The notes under the pieces are model-generated. The model did not search any database, was not told the origin of the DNA, and worked only from the letters and a program-made list of their open reading frames with translations. Positions 44,230 through 52,926 of a stretch of 64,000 bases of DNA are shown in pieces. The stretch comes from Verrucomicrobiota bacterium (GTDB taxonomy: Bacteria; Verrucomicrobiota; Verrucomicrobiia; Chthoniobacterales; Xiphinematobacteraceae). The stretch spans positions 1 through 64,000 of the forward strand of contig JAHFTB010000005.1 of NCBI GenBank assembly GCA_023269545.1. The letters are read 5' to 3'. How positions within the stretch are numbered: the stretch's first letter is position 1; each line of letters opens with the position of its first letter. A program made the position numbers and the translations under genes.

Positions 44230-44870
44230 TAGGCAGACCTCACAGCCTCAAAAAAGCTGCGAATGCTCCTCAGGAACCGGCAGAAAGGCCTTCCTTAAAG
44301 AAAGCCCAGTTCCTGGGCAGAGAATTCTTTTGTAGATCTCCGCTGGAATGCTCTCGAGAGCTGATTGGGGCCACTTTACGATGGGGAAATTTTTCCGGAA
44401 ATGTTGTGGAAACGGAGGCTTATGAGAGTGAGGGAGATCCTGCCTGTCATACCTTCTTTCGCTCTTCTGCGCGCACATTTGTTGCTACGTATCCGGCAGG
44501 AACCGCTTATGTATACCTCAACTATGGAATACATTGGATGCTCAATGTTCTTGTTAAAGGAAACCGCTCCGGATTCGTTCTGATACGCGCTCTCCATCCC
44601 ACCACTGGGATCGAGGCGATGCAAATCAATCGGAAACGGACTATCCTCACACAGCTTTGTTCCGGGCCCGGAAAGTTGACTCAAGCTTTGGGAATTCGGG
44701 GCACTGACCATGGACTCGATCTCTGCTCCGATCCTCGTTATTCCTTTTACGCAGGTCCTCCGCAACAAACCTTACGGCACTGTCCGCGCATTGGAATCTC
44801 CGTGGCTGTCGATTATCTGTGGAGATTTGTGGCCGCTGATAGCCCTCATTTGAGCGTGCCACCGACATGA
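44196..44870 (+). CDS. mpg: 3-methyladenine DNA glycosylase (AAG/Mpg family)
   Basis: A 224-residue frame. From about residue 43 it is a normal AAG-family glycosylase, which removes alkylated purines: LGREFFCRSPLECSRELIG, VVETEAYESEGDPACH, the active-site region YPAGTAYVYLNYGIHWMLNV, and GPGKLTQALGI. The family normally starts right before the xREFF segment, but no start codon lies there. The only in-frame start is ATG 44196 inside the Nif3 gene, and residues about 16-43 are encoded by a family D repeat (44245-44325). The repeat therefore replaced the native start, and the gene is either expressed with a foreign N-terminus or poorly expressed. Confidence 0.85.
   Translation: MDIYRPSVRKIIGRPHSLKKAANAPQEPAERPSLKKAQFLGREFFCRSPLECSRELIGATLRWGNFSGNVVETEAYESEGDPACHTFFRSSARTFVATYPAGTAYVYLNYGIHWMLNVLVKGNRSGFVLIRALHPTTGIEAMQINRKRTILTQLCSGPGKLTQALGIRGTDHGLDLCSDPRYSFYAGPPQQTLRHCPRIGISVAVDYLWRFVAADSPHLSVPPT
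44245..44325 (+). repeat. Family D repeat, copy 3, inside mpg reading frame
   Basis: Shares the blocks CCTCAAAAAAGCTGCGAAT and CCTTAAAGAAAGCCCAGTTC with copies 1 and 2. Here it is read in frame as part of the mpg gene (residues SLKKAANAP to KKAQFLG) without introducing a stop. Confidence 0.75.
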
Positions 44871-44887
44871 AGGATCCTGGCTTCGCT

Positions 44888-44962
44888 CTATAGTTCATGG
44901 GAGCAATTCGCAGTTTTTTAACTGTGGAGTCCACGAACTCATTATAGGAATTTCGCTATATG
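44888..44962. repeat. Mosaic of family C ends with reversed family D block
   Basis: CGCTCTATAGTTCATGG on the left and CTCATTATAGGAATTTCGCT then ATATG on the right resemble family C ends; between them GCAATTCGCAGTTTTTTAAC is the reverse complement of the start of family D. One repeat appears to have inserted into, or recombined with, the other. Confidence 0.5.
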
Positions 44963-44979
44963 AAAAAAATGAGGGGTTA

Positions 44980-45007
44980 CCGGACGTCCCCTTCAGGGGA
45001 CGTCCGG
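44980..45007 (-). terminator. Perfect 12-bp hairpin, likely terminator
   Basis: CCGGACGTCCCC, loop TTCA, GGGGACGTCCGG is a perfect GC-rich hairpin. On the minus strand it is followed after about ten bases by TTTTTTT, which fits a somewhat spaced intrinsic terminator for the small lipoprotein gene upstream (45122-45244). 45008-45121 has a second, weaker inverted repeat (CTTGAAT at 45007-45013 with ATTCAAG at 45058-45064). Confidence 0.5.
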
Positions 45008-45121
45008 CTTGAATCATTGATCCGCACAGTTTCGGAACATGATACGGATGATTCACCATTCAAGCCGCTAAGAATGTCCGGAAACATTCGTTGCAAGCTT
45101 GAGGGTGTAGTAGTGTAAGGT

Positions 45122-45244
45122 CTACTTAGAAGTGCCAATAGTAGCAGGTGCTGGTTGCACTTGCTGTTTTGGATGTTGGCATGCTCCAAGACCCAAAGCG
45201 GCGCCTGCAATGGCGATAATAGCAGTAATCTTAACAAACTTCAT
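45122..45244 (-). CDS. 40-residue lipoprotein
   Basis: ATG at 45244 to TAG at 45122. The product begins MKFVKITAIIAIAGAALGLG followed by the lipobox cysteine (LGAC), then a short Gln/Pro/Ala-rich tail ending APATIGTSK. The start is preceded by a G-rich sequence (AAAGGGGGGGGA) that could serve as a ribosome binding site. Signal-peptidase II substrates of this kind and size are common in Verrucomicrobia and resemble entericidin-like lipoproteins; function unknown. The hairpin at 44980-45007 lies downstream. Confidence 0.72.
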   Translation of the reverse strand: MKFVKITAIIAIAGAALGLGACQHPKQQVQPAPATIGTSK

Positions 45245-45367
45245 TTGGTTTTTCCCCCCCCTTTCTTCGCTGGCTGCGATGGGCGTATTCTGGCGAATCT
45301 CTTATGGCTTACAACGAAAATTTATTCTTATTGATAAGTAAAATTGTTGCAGCCTGTTTTCGATACT

Positions 45368-46021
45368 TTAGGCATCTAACGAAGTATTCAATATAAAAAC
45401 CTGATCATTCGTATGTACGCGATCAAAAAGCTCGCAAATTTCGGTATTCTTCATGCGGATACATCCATGGCTGGCAGGTATACCCAAAAGATGTTCTTGA
45501 TTTGTTCCGTGAATATAGATGTATCGACTTTGTGTATTGGCATTATCCTCATCCAGGCCTCCCAACCAAAGAATGCGAGTAGTGATCAAATCTTCTTCTC
45601 CCCCTTGTACAGCAAGGACGCCAGTGGGTTGTCGACCTCGGAAAATTTCTCCTAATGGAGCTCCGACACCGATTTTTGCATGGATATAAAAACGTCCTAA
45701 TGGCGTTTGTAGGCTGCCTTCACGAAATCCAAGTCCAAATTTCGAAGTAGAAATAGAGTAAACAGCTAAAATACGCTTCCCTTGGCGCAATTGCATTTTT
45801 TGCTCAGGAACAGATATCGTTAAATGCGTGATATCATGTTCTGAAGCAATGAGATGCTTTTTAGGATCAGAAGAGACTATAGCGAAGCCCGTATAAAATG
45901 AGCATGAATTTTCCTGGGGTTTTTGATTCTCGCAAGGTGTAAAATCGAAGCCATATCTGAAGATACTGATTCTGTTTTGGCACAAAGCAGGGAGCAAAAA
46001 TAATGGTAACCTCGAACTCAT
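45368..46021 (-). CDS. L,D-transpeptidase (YkuD) with repeat-derived N-terminus
   Basis: The catalytic YkuD domain is intact: the strand SVPEQKMQLRQGKRILAVYS, TPLGRFYIH and the active-site IYIHGTN with SHGCIRM (nucleophile Cys). Such enzymes make 3-3 cross-links or attach lipoproteins in the cell wall, or have related cell-wall roles. The first about 49 codons from ATG 46021 lie inside a family C element (45875-46044) and do not form a signal peptide. After the element the first in-frame ATG comes only within the first domain strand. The gene has thus lost its natural 5' end and may be mislocalised or silent. Confidence 0.82.
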   Translation of the reverse strand: MSSRLPLFLLPALCQNRISIFRYGFDFTPCENQKPQENSCSFYTGFAIVSSDPKKHLIASEHDITHLTISVPEQKMQLRQGKRILAVYSISTSKFGLGFREGSLQTPLGRFYIHAKIGVGAPLGEIFRGRQPTGVLAVQGGEEDLITTRILWLGGLDEDNANTQSRYIYIHGTNQEHLLGIPASHGCIRMKNTEICELFDRVHTNDQVFILNTSLDA

Positions 46022-46044
46022 TTTATAGGACTTCCGCTATAGTC
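45875..46044. repeat. Family C element, long form 1
   Basis: 170 bp bounded by GACTATAGCG and CGCTATAGTC with longer imperfect inverted ends (TATAGCGAAGCCCGTATAAA on the left). The interior (for example AATTTTCCTGGGGTTTTTGA and CCATATCTGAAGATAC) is shared, in inverted orientation, with 59842-60004. No transposase. It sits across the 5' end of the L,D-transpeptidase gene. Confidence 0.85.
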
Positions 46045-46066
46045 TGTTTTTTGGCAAATTAAAACA

Positions 46067-47071
46067 ATGAGTAAGACATTTCATGTGGCAATTGTGGGAG
46101 CCACGGGAGCGGTGGGGTTGGAGATCATGCAGGTGTTGGAACGCAGGAATTTCCCCATTTCTAAATTGACATTATTGGCGTCTTCGCGGTCGCTGGGAAG
46201 ATCTCTGTCATTTGGTGATCAAAAAATTGTAGTCCGGGAATTAAACGACAGTGCGTTTTTGGGAGTGGACTTTGCTCTGTTCAGCGCGAATGGAAAAATC
46301 TCGCAAAAGTATGCTCCCATAGCCCGGGAAGCCGGGGCTATAGTAATTGATAATTCATCAGCATTTCGCATGGACCTTCAGGTGCCATTAGTCATTCCCG
46401 AAATCAATGGAGCAGATGCCAAACAACACCAAGGAATCATTGCTAATCCGAATTGTACAACCGCCATTACGCTTATGGGATTGTATCCCTTACACTGTGC
46501 CTTTGGCGTAAAACGCATTTTTGCTTCCAGTTATCAAGCAGTTTCTGGCTCGGGGGCTCAGGCGATTCAGGAACTCGAGCAGCAGGTTCGTTCCATTGGA
46601 AAAGGAGAGAGTGTGGAAAAGCAGGTCTATCCTCATCAAATTGCATTCAATGTACTTCCGCACGTCGACGCTTTCCTTGATTCGGGATATACAAAGGAAG
46701 AAATGAAAATGCAAAATGAAGGCCGCCGTATTATGCATCTTCCTCAGTTTCGAGCCTCTGTGACCTGTGTCAGAGTTCCAGTCTATCGAGCACATTCCAT
46801 TGCTGTTTCTGCGGAATTCGAAAAATCAGTTTCACTCGATGTCGCACGTTCCGTTTTGATGCGGGCGCCCGGTATCAAACTGGTAGATGATACGGTGAGC
46901 AATCTCTATCCGCTTCCCTTAAATGTAGAAGGTAAAGATGCTTGTGAAGTGGGACGTTTGCGCTTGGATTGTGCTCTGGATAATGGCCTGGCTTTTTGGA
47001 TCTGTGGAGACCAATTGCTCAAAGGAGCCGCTCTGAATGCTGTTCAGATCGCGGAATTGCTCGCTCATTAA
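46067..47071 (+). CDS. asd: Aspartate-semialdehyde dehydrogenase
   Basis: A 334-residue NADPH-dependent enzyme converting aspartyl phosphate to aspartate semialdehyde, for lysine/diaminopimelate, threonine and methionine. It shows AIVGATGAVGLEIMQVLERR, the catalytic NPNCTT (Cys130), SYQAVSGSGAQAIQELEQQ, and RVPVYRAHSI with the catalytic His. Only 22 bases separate the family C element from the ATG, so its promoter must lie in or beyond the repeat. Confidence 0.95.
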   Translation: MSKTFHVAIVGATGAVGLEIMQVLERRNFPISKLTLLASSRSLGRSLSFGDQKIVVRELNDSAFLGVDFALFSANGKISQKYAPIAREAGAIVIDNSSAFRMDLQVPLVIPEINGADAKQHQGIIANPNCTTAITLMGLYPLHCAFGVKRIFASSYQAVSGSGAQAIQELEQQVRSIGKGESVEKQVYPHQIAFNVLPHVDAFLDSGYTKEEMKMQNEGRRIMHLPQFRASVTCVRVPVYRAHSIAVSAEFEKSVSLDVARSVLMRAPGIKLVDDTVSNLYPLPLNVEGKDACEVGRLRLDCALDNGLAFWICGDQLLKGAALNAVQIAELLAH

Positions 47072-47129
47072 ACAGAGTATTCAGAAATGTTGTCATATTT
47101 CGTATGGCAAAATGAATATATCAAATAGT

Positions 47130-47825
47130 CTATTGACTCAAATCAGGTGCTTTTTCTATCTCAAGGCCACCTTGAATCAAAAGAACAATTTCTCCTTTGG
47201 GGGAATGCTTGGTGAAATGATTCAAGACGTCGATTGCGTTTCCACGTCGGTATTCTTCAAATTTTTTGGAAAGTTCTCGAGCCACACAAACTGAGATGCA
47301 TGGAGAGATTTCTGTGAGGGCGGTCAAAGATTTTACTAATCGATGAGGCGATTCAAAATAGAGGGAGGTTTCCTGTCGATTGACTGCCTGCTGCAATTCT
47401 GTCAATCGACGTCCCGATTTATTAGGCAAAAAGCCACCGAAATAAAATTTATCCAAAGGAAATCCGGAACCCACTAACGCGGTCAATATTGCAGAAGGGC
47501 CTGGAAGCACAGTAAAGGGAAGGTTTTCCTGAATACAAAGACGTATCAATCGATATCCGGGGTCCGAAATGCCTGGCATTCCGGCGTCACTGATCAGAGC
47601 AACCTTTTGACCTCCTTTCATGCGGCTGACCAACTCTATGCTGCGTGCAGCCTCATTATGTTCATGGAAGCTGATGAGTGGTTTGGAAATTTCCAAGTGC
47701 CGCAAGAGAATGGAAGCATGACGGGTATCCTCCACTGCAATATAATCTGTCTCGCGCAGACAACGAATAGCTCGGAGGGTGATATCTTCCAGATTCCCAA
47801 TAGGAGTGGGAATAATCGTAAGCAT
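47130..47825 (-). CDS. rsmI: 16S rRNA (cytidine1402-2'-O)-methyltransferase
   Basis: RsmI methylates the ribose of C1402 in the ribosomal decoding centre. The 231-residue protein has the N-terminal LTIIPTPIGNLEDITLRA, VEDTRHASILL, ISDAGMPGISDPGYRLI and the SAM-site region LPGPSAILTALVGSG with FYFGGFLP. ATG 47825 is preferred over TTG 47831. It is shorter than E. coli RsmI (286), lacking most of the C-terminal extension. Last gene of a bamD-lptE-rsmI operon. Confidence 0.93.
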   Translation of the reverse strand: MLTIIPTPIGNLEDITLRAIRCLRETDYIAVEDTRHASILLRHLEISKPLISFHEHNEAARSIELVSRMKGGQKVALISDAGMPGISDPGYRLIRLCIQENLPFTVLPGPSAILTALVGSGFPLDKFYFGGFLPNKSGRRLTELQQAVNRQETSLYFESPHRLVKSLTALTEISPCISVCVARELSKKFEEYRRGNAIDVLNHFTKHSPKGEIVLLIQGGLEIEKAPDLSQ

Positions 47826-47834
47826 ACTCAAATT

Positions 47835-48332
47835 TTACCAACCTTGTGTTAACTGATTGACGAGCGAAGTAGCCATAACGCGGGCAGCCAATGGAAACGC
47901 TTGCCGCTCGTCAGACACAAGATCATTAGTGACATAATAAGTGGTGGTACCATTCGCCGTGCCCGACTGAAGTATCGTGCCGGTAATTCGATTTAATACT
48001 TGATACTCAACCTTTATTTGAAGAGAAAACTGCTGAGTGGTATAGATATTTGTGGTCGATGAAAGAATATCCAAGCGGGAGACTTCGACTAATTTACACT
48101 CCAAAATAGCATCGGCTTTGTCCTCCGGGACGATTTCATAGGTGCCATCATTCTGAAGCATACGGATCGTGATATCCGCCAGTCGGACTTCTACCCGAGG
48201 TGTGAGGGTGCTATTGCGGAATGTAGGAACCGCCAATTTATGGATGCTGCGCATGGACGTGGGACGAATCTCGCCCAGTTGGTAGCAACCGGTAAGCGCT
48301 AAGATGAATAGAAGGGAAAAGACCTTTTTCAT
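47835..48332 (-). CDS. lptE: LptE-like LPS-assembly lipoprotein
   Basis: A 165-residue protein with a lipoprotein signal (LLFILALTGC), then the LptE/RlpB-like fold: SIHKLAVPTFRNSTLTPRVE, LQNDGTYEIVPEDKADAILE, and an Ala/Leu helix at the end. LptE plugs the LptD barrel that places LPS in the outer leaflet. Begins by four-base overlap with the bamD-like gene, ends 9 bases before rsmI. Sequence similarity to E. coli LptE is low, as usual outside Proteobacteria. Confidence 0.8.
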   Translation of the reverse strand: MKKVFSLLFILALTGCYQLGEIRPTSMRSIHKLAVPTFRNSTLTPRVEVRLADITIRMLQNDGTYEIVPEDKADAILECKLVEVSRLDILSSTTNIYTTQQFSLQIKVEYQVLNRITGTILQSGTANGTTTYYVTNDLVSDERQAFPLAARVMATSLVNQLTQGW

Positions 48333-49534
48333 GGACGCGGCAGAGAGGGTTCGAGAGGAGAGAGAGGCTGAATATTGCGTTCGCCTGTCCGCATTTGAGG
48401 TTTGGCAACAGGCAACTCATCCGGAATGATATCTTGCTTTTGGGGGCCGGCATAATCGGAAAGTGCCTGAGTTTCCACTTGAGCTTTCAGTCGGCGGCGC
48501 TTGGCGGCCATCTTACCAGTTTCAGCTTTCTCAGGTCCTGCACGTAGGGCATCGTCACCCACAGTGCCACGAATAGCCTCCACTCGCGTTTTGGCTAGGG
48601 CTGCTTCGGGAGAGGCAGGTTGACGCCGAATGACATCATTATAATAGATATAAGCGGCCTTATAATTACGATCATGGTCGTAAAATCTTGCGATATTATA
48701 AATGTTGATGGATTCTTTTTCTCCGATTGACGTGAGATTCTTTTGAGCCTGGATGTTATGTTCGCTATCCGGGTGCTGTAGCATATAATCTTGAAATTGA
48801 TCTTGGGCGTTTGAAAGAGCGGAGAGGTCTTGTGAATTTTTACCTAAACCCACTCGCATGTGGACATATCCGATTTGGTACTGTGCATTATTCACGACGC
48901 TGCTATTCGGATATTTATCGATCAGGGTCTGATAAGCTTGAACCGCATCTTGGACCCGCCCTTGGCGTTCATAGGCAAGACCTAAGTTAAATTGTACGAG
49001 GGGGGCATAACGTCCGAAGGGAGCTGATGCGAGAATTTTTTCGTACATGTGTTGCGCGGTTTCGAAATTCGACATTAACAGGTTAGTGAAAAAGCTACCT
49101 TTCTTTTCCAAGTAGAAATTTGCGATGTCAATTTGGTTTGCGATGGATTTGTCGAACTTTTTTGTTTCGGGATAGCGCGTGATCAGAACCTGCAAAGCAT
49201 CGAATGAACGCCGAAGATCCCCCTTTCTTTTGTATAGCGCGGCTAACAACGATTGAGCTTCCGGGGCTTCATGCGCAAAGATGTAGTTTTTCGCAATGTA
49301 GCGGTATTCCTTAATGGCTTGTACAAAATTTCCGGCCTGATCGTCTTGGATTGCCTGTTTAAGCAACTGCGCTGCCTCGGTATTTGAGGTGAGGGGCTGG
49401 GTAATTCGATCAGGATGGCCTTTCCGTTTCGGAGCTTCTTGCAATTCCGGAGTGTTCTGACCAGCGGCATGTAACGAAAAAGCCGTTGCAAACAGCAAAA
49501 ATAAAACAGTGATGAGCGGGGCGCGCAACTGCAT
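48329..49534 (-). CDS. BamD/YfiO-like TPR protein
   Basis: A protein of 401 residues from ATG 49534 (TTG 49546 adds four). A signal peptide (LITVLFLLFATAFSLHAAG) without a lipobox cysteine is followed by TPR repeats typical of BamD (AIKEYRYIAKNYIFAHEAPE, AQSLLAALYKRKGDLRRS, VQFNLGLAYERQGRVQDAV, QAYQTLIDKYPNSS). BamD is an essential part of the outer-membrane protein assembly machine. It is longer than E. coli BamD (245) and has a disordered Arg/Gln-rich end. The missing lipid anchor is unusual if it is BamD; a general envelope TPR protein is the alternative. Confidence 0.78.
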   Translation of the reverse strand: MQLRAPLITVLFLLFATAFSLHAAGQNTPELQEAPKRKGHPDRITQPLTSNTEAAQLLKQAIQDDQAGNFVQAIKEYRYIAKNYIFAHEAPEAQSLLAALYKRKGDLRRSFDALQVLITRYPETKKFDKSIANQIDIANFYLEKKGSFFTNLLMSNFETAQHMYEKILASAPFGRYAPLVQFNLGLAYERQGRVQDAVQAYQTLIDKYPNSSVVNNAQYQIGYVHMRVGLGKNSQDLSALSNAQDQFQDYMLQHPDSEHNIQAQKNLTSIGEKESINIYNIARFYDHDRNYKAAYIYYNDVIRRQPASPEAALAKTRVEAIRGTVGDDALRAGPEKAETGKMAAKRRRLKAQVETQALSDYAGPQKQDIIPDELPVAKPQMRTGERNIQPLSPLEPSLPRP

Positions 49535-49757
49535 GGAGGAGCGCAAAGTATGAGAATCCGCCCCTAAGCGTCAAGGGAATCGCGTTGAGGACTAGAGAGT
49601 GTCGTCAAAGTAGGAGCAAGGCAGCGTTGCCAGGAGTTTTCGAGCCCAGGCAGGCGCCAAAACCCGGCAGTCACATATTGGAAAGACTGCAATTGCGCGA
49701 TCTGTGCATATTACTTTGAAATGCTTGAGATATTACGGTTGGCTCTCCTGATCTGCC

Positions 49758-50684
49758 ATGCGCCTGCTTCTCATTGATGGTCATTATTATCTTTACCGTT
49801 CTTTCCATGCGATTCGGAGTCTTCAAAACTCACGGGGAGAACCTACGAACGCTCTCTACGGTTTCGTCCGAGCGGTGCGTCGGATGCTGACGGATCTGCG
49901 GCCGGAACTCGGGGCTGTGATATGGGATTCAGGCCCACCTGCTCGAAGAATGGCGCTTCAACCCGCTTATAAACAACATCGGCCGGAGATGCCGGAGCTC
50001 TTGCGTTTTCAGGAACCTCTTGTCCAAGAGATTTGTCCTTTCCTCGGTCTTGCCAGTCTGAGCCTGCCACAAGTCGAAGCAGACGATCTCGTGGCATCCT
50101 ATACCGAAGCTGCGGTAGCCGCTGGAATGGAAGTGGATATCGCTACCAATGATAAGGATCTTCTGCAATTGGTTCGTCCAGAGGTATTTATTTACTCTAC
50201 CAATAAAGCGGATCTTGTCGCGTCCACGGATAATTTTACTCTATTGGGAGAAGGCGATGTACTGAAAAAGTGGGGAGTTCCTCCCACACTCATTGGCGAA
50301 GTTCTTGCATTAACGGGGGATGCTGCGGACAATATCCCAGGGGTGGAAGGAGTCGGGCCTAAAACGGCTACGGACCTCGTTCGACGTCACGGTAGAATCT
50401 CTGACCTGCTGGCAAGTCTCAAAGAAGTAAAAAACGAAAAACTGCGCATTAAATTGGAAAATGCACGCGATCGTATCATAGAAAATCGTGAAATGATCCG
50501 ATTGGATTTGGATCTTCCTCTGCCTCGACCTGTGAAGGATTTGCATATCCGGCCTCAGTTTTCCCCATTAATTCAAGTCTTGGAAAGGTATGAATTTAAA
50601 TCTCTTCTTGCTGAGGTCAGGAGGGAAATGGGCGAAAGCAAAGAAGGGGCATCTCTCTTGTCTACTCAAAAAGAGCTTTTTTAA
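49758..50684 (+). CDS. Stand-alone 5'-3' exonuclease (Pol I N-domain type)
   Basis: A 308-residue protein with the FEN/5'-nuclease metal sites: LLLIDGHYYLYRSFHAI at the start, LPQVEADDLVASYTEAA, DIATNDKDLLQLV and the helix-hairpin-helix part LALTGDAADNIPGVEGVGPK. It resembles the 5' nuclease domain of DNA polymerase I or the separate ExoIX-type enzyme, which removes RNA primers or flaps. No polymerase domain follows; the next frame is transketolase. Whether the cell also has a full-length PolA is not visible. Confidence 0.9.
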   Translation: MRLLLIDGHYYLYRSFHAIRSLQNSRGEPTNALYGFVRAVRRMLTDLRPELGAVIWDSGPPARRMALQPAYKQHRPEMPELLRFQEPLVQEICPFLGLASLSLPQVEADDLVASYTEAAVAAGMEVDIATNDKDLLQLVRPEVFIYSTNKADLVASTDNFTLLGEGDVLKKWGVPPTLIGEVLALTGDAADNIPGVEGVGPKTATDLVRRHGRISDLLASLKEVKNEKLRIKLENARDRIIENREMIRLDLDLPLPRPVKDLHIRPQFSPLIQVLERYEFKSLLAEVRREMGESKEGASLLSTQKELF

Positions 50685-50717
50685 GCCTTGCCCCGTAAGC
50701 TTGCATTATTTTAAATA

Positions 50718-50800
50718 ACTGACGTTACGCATTTTTAGGAGCTCTGGGAGCAAAAAAACCATTTTAGCCCACAGGGTTTCCTTTTTTACGTCACATCACT
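50718..50800 (-). repeat. Family B palindromic element, copy 6
   Basis: Reverse-orientation copy running from ACTGACGTTACGC to ACGTCACATCACT, 33 bases after the exonuclease stop. The gap then continues to 50930 without a recognised feature. Confidence 0.88.
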
Positions 50801-50930
50801 TAAATAAGTAGCTAGTGAGGGCCTATTCTTTGGAAGAGAATATGACTGGGTTATATTGATCGGTTATTGGGTTCCATAAGGATTCCCTAATATCGGAACA
50901 TTTTTTTAAGTATCTAATAAAGAATTAATT

Positions 50931-52916
50931 ATGTCACTTGATTTGCATTCTCTTGAAATGGCGGCTCGCGATGCACGCGGCCTTGCTATGGACGCGGTAA
51001 CTGTCTGTAAATCCGGCCATCTCGGGCTTCCTTTGGGCACTGCGGAAATAGGTGCGGTTCTTTTTGGTAATGCACTTTCGATTTATCCGGAAGATCCAAA
51101 ATGGATCAACAGAGATCGATTTCTCCTTTCGGCCGGTCACGGCAGTATGTTCCTATATGCTTGGTTGCATCTCTCGGGGTTTGCTATCAGTTTGGAAGAT
51201 CTCAAGAAGTTTCGTTCACTCCATAGCATTACGCCGGGACATCCCGAATTTCATGAAACTCCCGGTGTCGAAGCTACTACGGGTCCGTTGGGGCAGGGGG
51301 TAGCCAATGCGGTCGGATATGCCATTTCAGCCAAAATGGCTGAAGCACGGTTTAATACTCCGGAACACTGTATCTTTGATCACCATGTGGTCGCGTTGGC
51401 TGGAGATGGGTGTATGCAAGAGGGGATCGCGCAGGAAGCTTCCGCTTTGGCGGCGCATCTGGGTCTCGATAATCTGATCCTTATTTATGATGCCAATAAT
51501 GTGACGTTAGATGCCATGGGGCCTGTCACTCAAAGTGAGGATACGGGAGCGCGTTATCGTGCCTTAGGTTGGGAAGTTTACGAGATTGATGGCCAAAACT
51601 TTCAAGAATTTTGGGCGGTTTTTAATAAAGCCAAAGCATCCAAATCCGGAAAACCCCACTTTATTATTGCCAAGACATTGATTGGAAAGGGAATTCCCGA
51701 GGTGAGTGGCACGAATCGGGCTCATGGTGAAGCTGGCGTTAAGTTTACTCTCGAGGCTCGTAAAGGTTTGGGACTGCCCGAACAAGCTTTCTACGTTTCT
51801 CCTGAAACCCGCAAATACTTTGCCGGACATAAAGAAAAGTTGCGCCGAAATTACGAGGAGTGGAAAAAAATTTATGAGGCTTGGCGTTCCGCCAACGGCG
51901 ATCTAGCCATTCTTCTTGACGGCGCATTGAAGGGCGAAACTCCTGACCTGCTTGCAAATGTTCCCGTCTTTGATTCTTCGGCGACTATTGCCACACGTAA
52001 AGCGGGAGGTGATGTTCTTCAGTCGATTGCAAAATCTCTTCCACTGCTAATTAGCGGCAGTGCGGATCTGCATGGTTCTACGCTGAATTATATTCAAGGA
52101 GGGGGAGACTTTAATCGAGAGAATCGAGCAGGACGTAACTTGCATTTCGGAATTCGTGAACACGCTATGTGTGGGATTCTCAACGGCATTGCCTATGAGG
52201 GAATCTTCCATGCAAGTGGAGCAACGTTCCTGGTATTTAGTGACTACGGCCGTCCCGCGATCCGCCTGGCTGCATTGTCCCATCTGCCAGTAGTTTATAT
52301 TTTCACCCATGATTCGATTGGAGTCGGTGAAGATGGTCCTACTCACGAGCCAGTGGAAACAGTTTCCGCTCTGCGTTGTATCCCCAACCTAGACGTACTT
52401 CGGCCTGCTGATCCTGAAGAAACCGCGGGTGCGTTTGCCGCGGCATTTTCACGTAAAGAAGGTCCTACGCTCTTAGCGCTGTGCCGCCAAAATGTACCTA
52501 ATCTCAATGAGATCCTAGTGAAAGATCGCAGGGAAGGGGTATTTTTAGGGGCTTATATTGCGAAAAAGGAGACCGCGGCGCTGCATCTCATTCTTCTCGC
52601 ATCGGGAAGTGAGCTTCAACTTGCGCTGCAAGCCGCAGAACGGCTGGGACCTGGAACGAGAGTGGTTTCCATTCCTTGTTTTGAACGTTTTGAGCGGCAA
52701 TCGCCCGAATATCATGAAAAGGTGTTGCCCAAGGCGGTGCGGCGTCGAGTTTCCATTGAAGCCGGCGTCTCCGATACCTGGTTCCGTTACATAGGACTTG
52801 ATGGCAAGGCAGTGGCTATCAACCGTTTTGGACTCAGTGCTCCGGGTCCCAAGGTATTTCAAGAATTGGGAATTACGACTGAAGCAGTAGTTGAAGCTGC
52901 AAAATCTTTAGGATAA
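50931..52916 (+). CDS. tkt: Transketolase
   Basis: A 661-residue thiamine-diphosphate enzyme moving two-carbon units in the pentose phosphate pathway. ThDP site: [19 protein letters not shown] ending DANN; earlier [38 protein letters not shown]; pyrimidine-binding domain with [16 protein letters not shown] and [20 protein letters not shown]-terminal transketolase domain. Length is as usual. Transcribed singly. Confidence 0.96.
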   Translation: MSLDLHSLEMAARDARGLAMDAVTVCKSGHLGLPLGTAEIGAVLFGNALSIYPEDPKWINRDRFLLSAGHGSMFLYAWLHLSGFAISLEDLKKFRSLHSITPGHPEFHETPGVEATTGPLGQGVANAVGYAISAKMAEARFNTPEHCIFDHHVVALAGDGCMQEGIAQEASALAAHLGLDNLILIYDANNVTLDAMGPVTQSEDTGARYRALGWEVYEIDGQNFQEFWAVFNKAKASKSGKPHFIIAKTLIGKGIPEVSGTNRAHGEAGVKFTLEARKGLGLPEQAFYVSPETRKYFAGHKEKLRRNYEEWKKIYEAWRSANGDLAILLDGALKGETPDLLANVPVFDSSATIATRKAGGDVLQSIAKSLPLLISGSADLHGSTLNYIQGGGDFNRENRAGRNLHFGIREHAMCGILNGIAYEGIFHASGATFLVFSDYGRPAIRLAALSHLPVVYIFTHDSIGVGEDGPTHEPVETVSALRCIPNLDVLRPADPEETAGAFAAAFSRKEGPTLLALCRQNVPNLNEILVKDRREGVFLGAYIAKKETAALHLILLASGSELQLALQAAERLGPGTRVVSIPCFERFERQSPEYHEKVLPKAVRRRVSIEAGVSDTWFRYIGLDGKAVAINRFGLSAPGPKVFQELGITTEAVVEAAKSLG

Positions 52917-52926
52917 ACTCCTATGA

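Noticed and set aside
44977..45237. An 86-residue minus-strand frame
   Set aside because: It covers the hairpin and the lipoprotein gene in another frame; the 40-residue frame has a lipobox and ribosome site, this one has neither.
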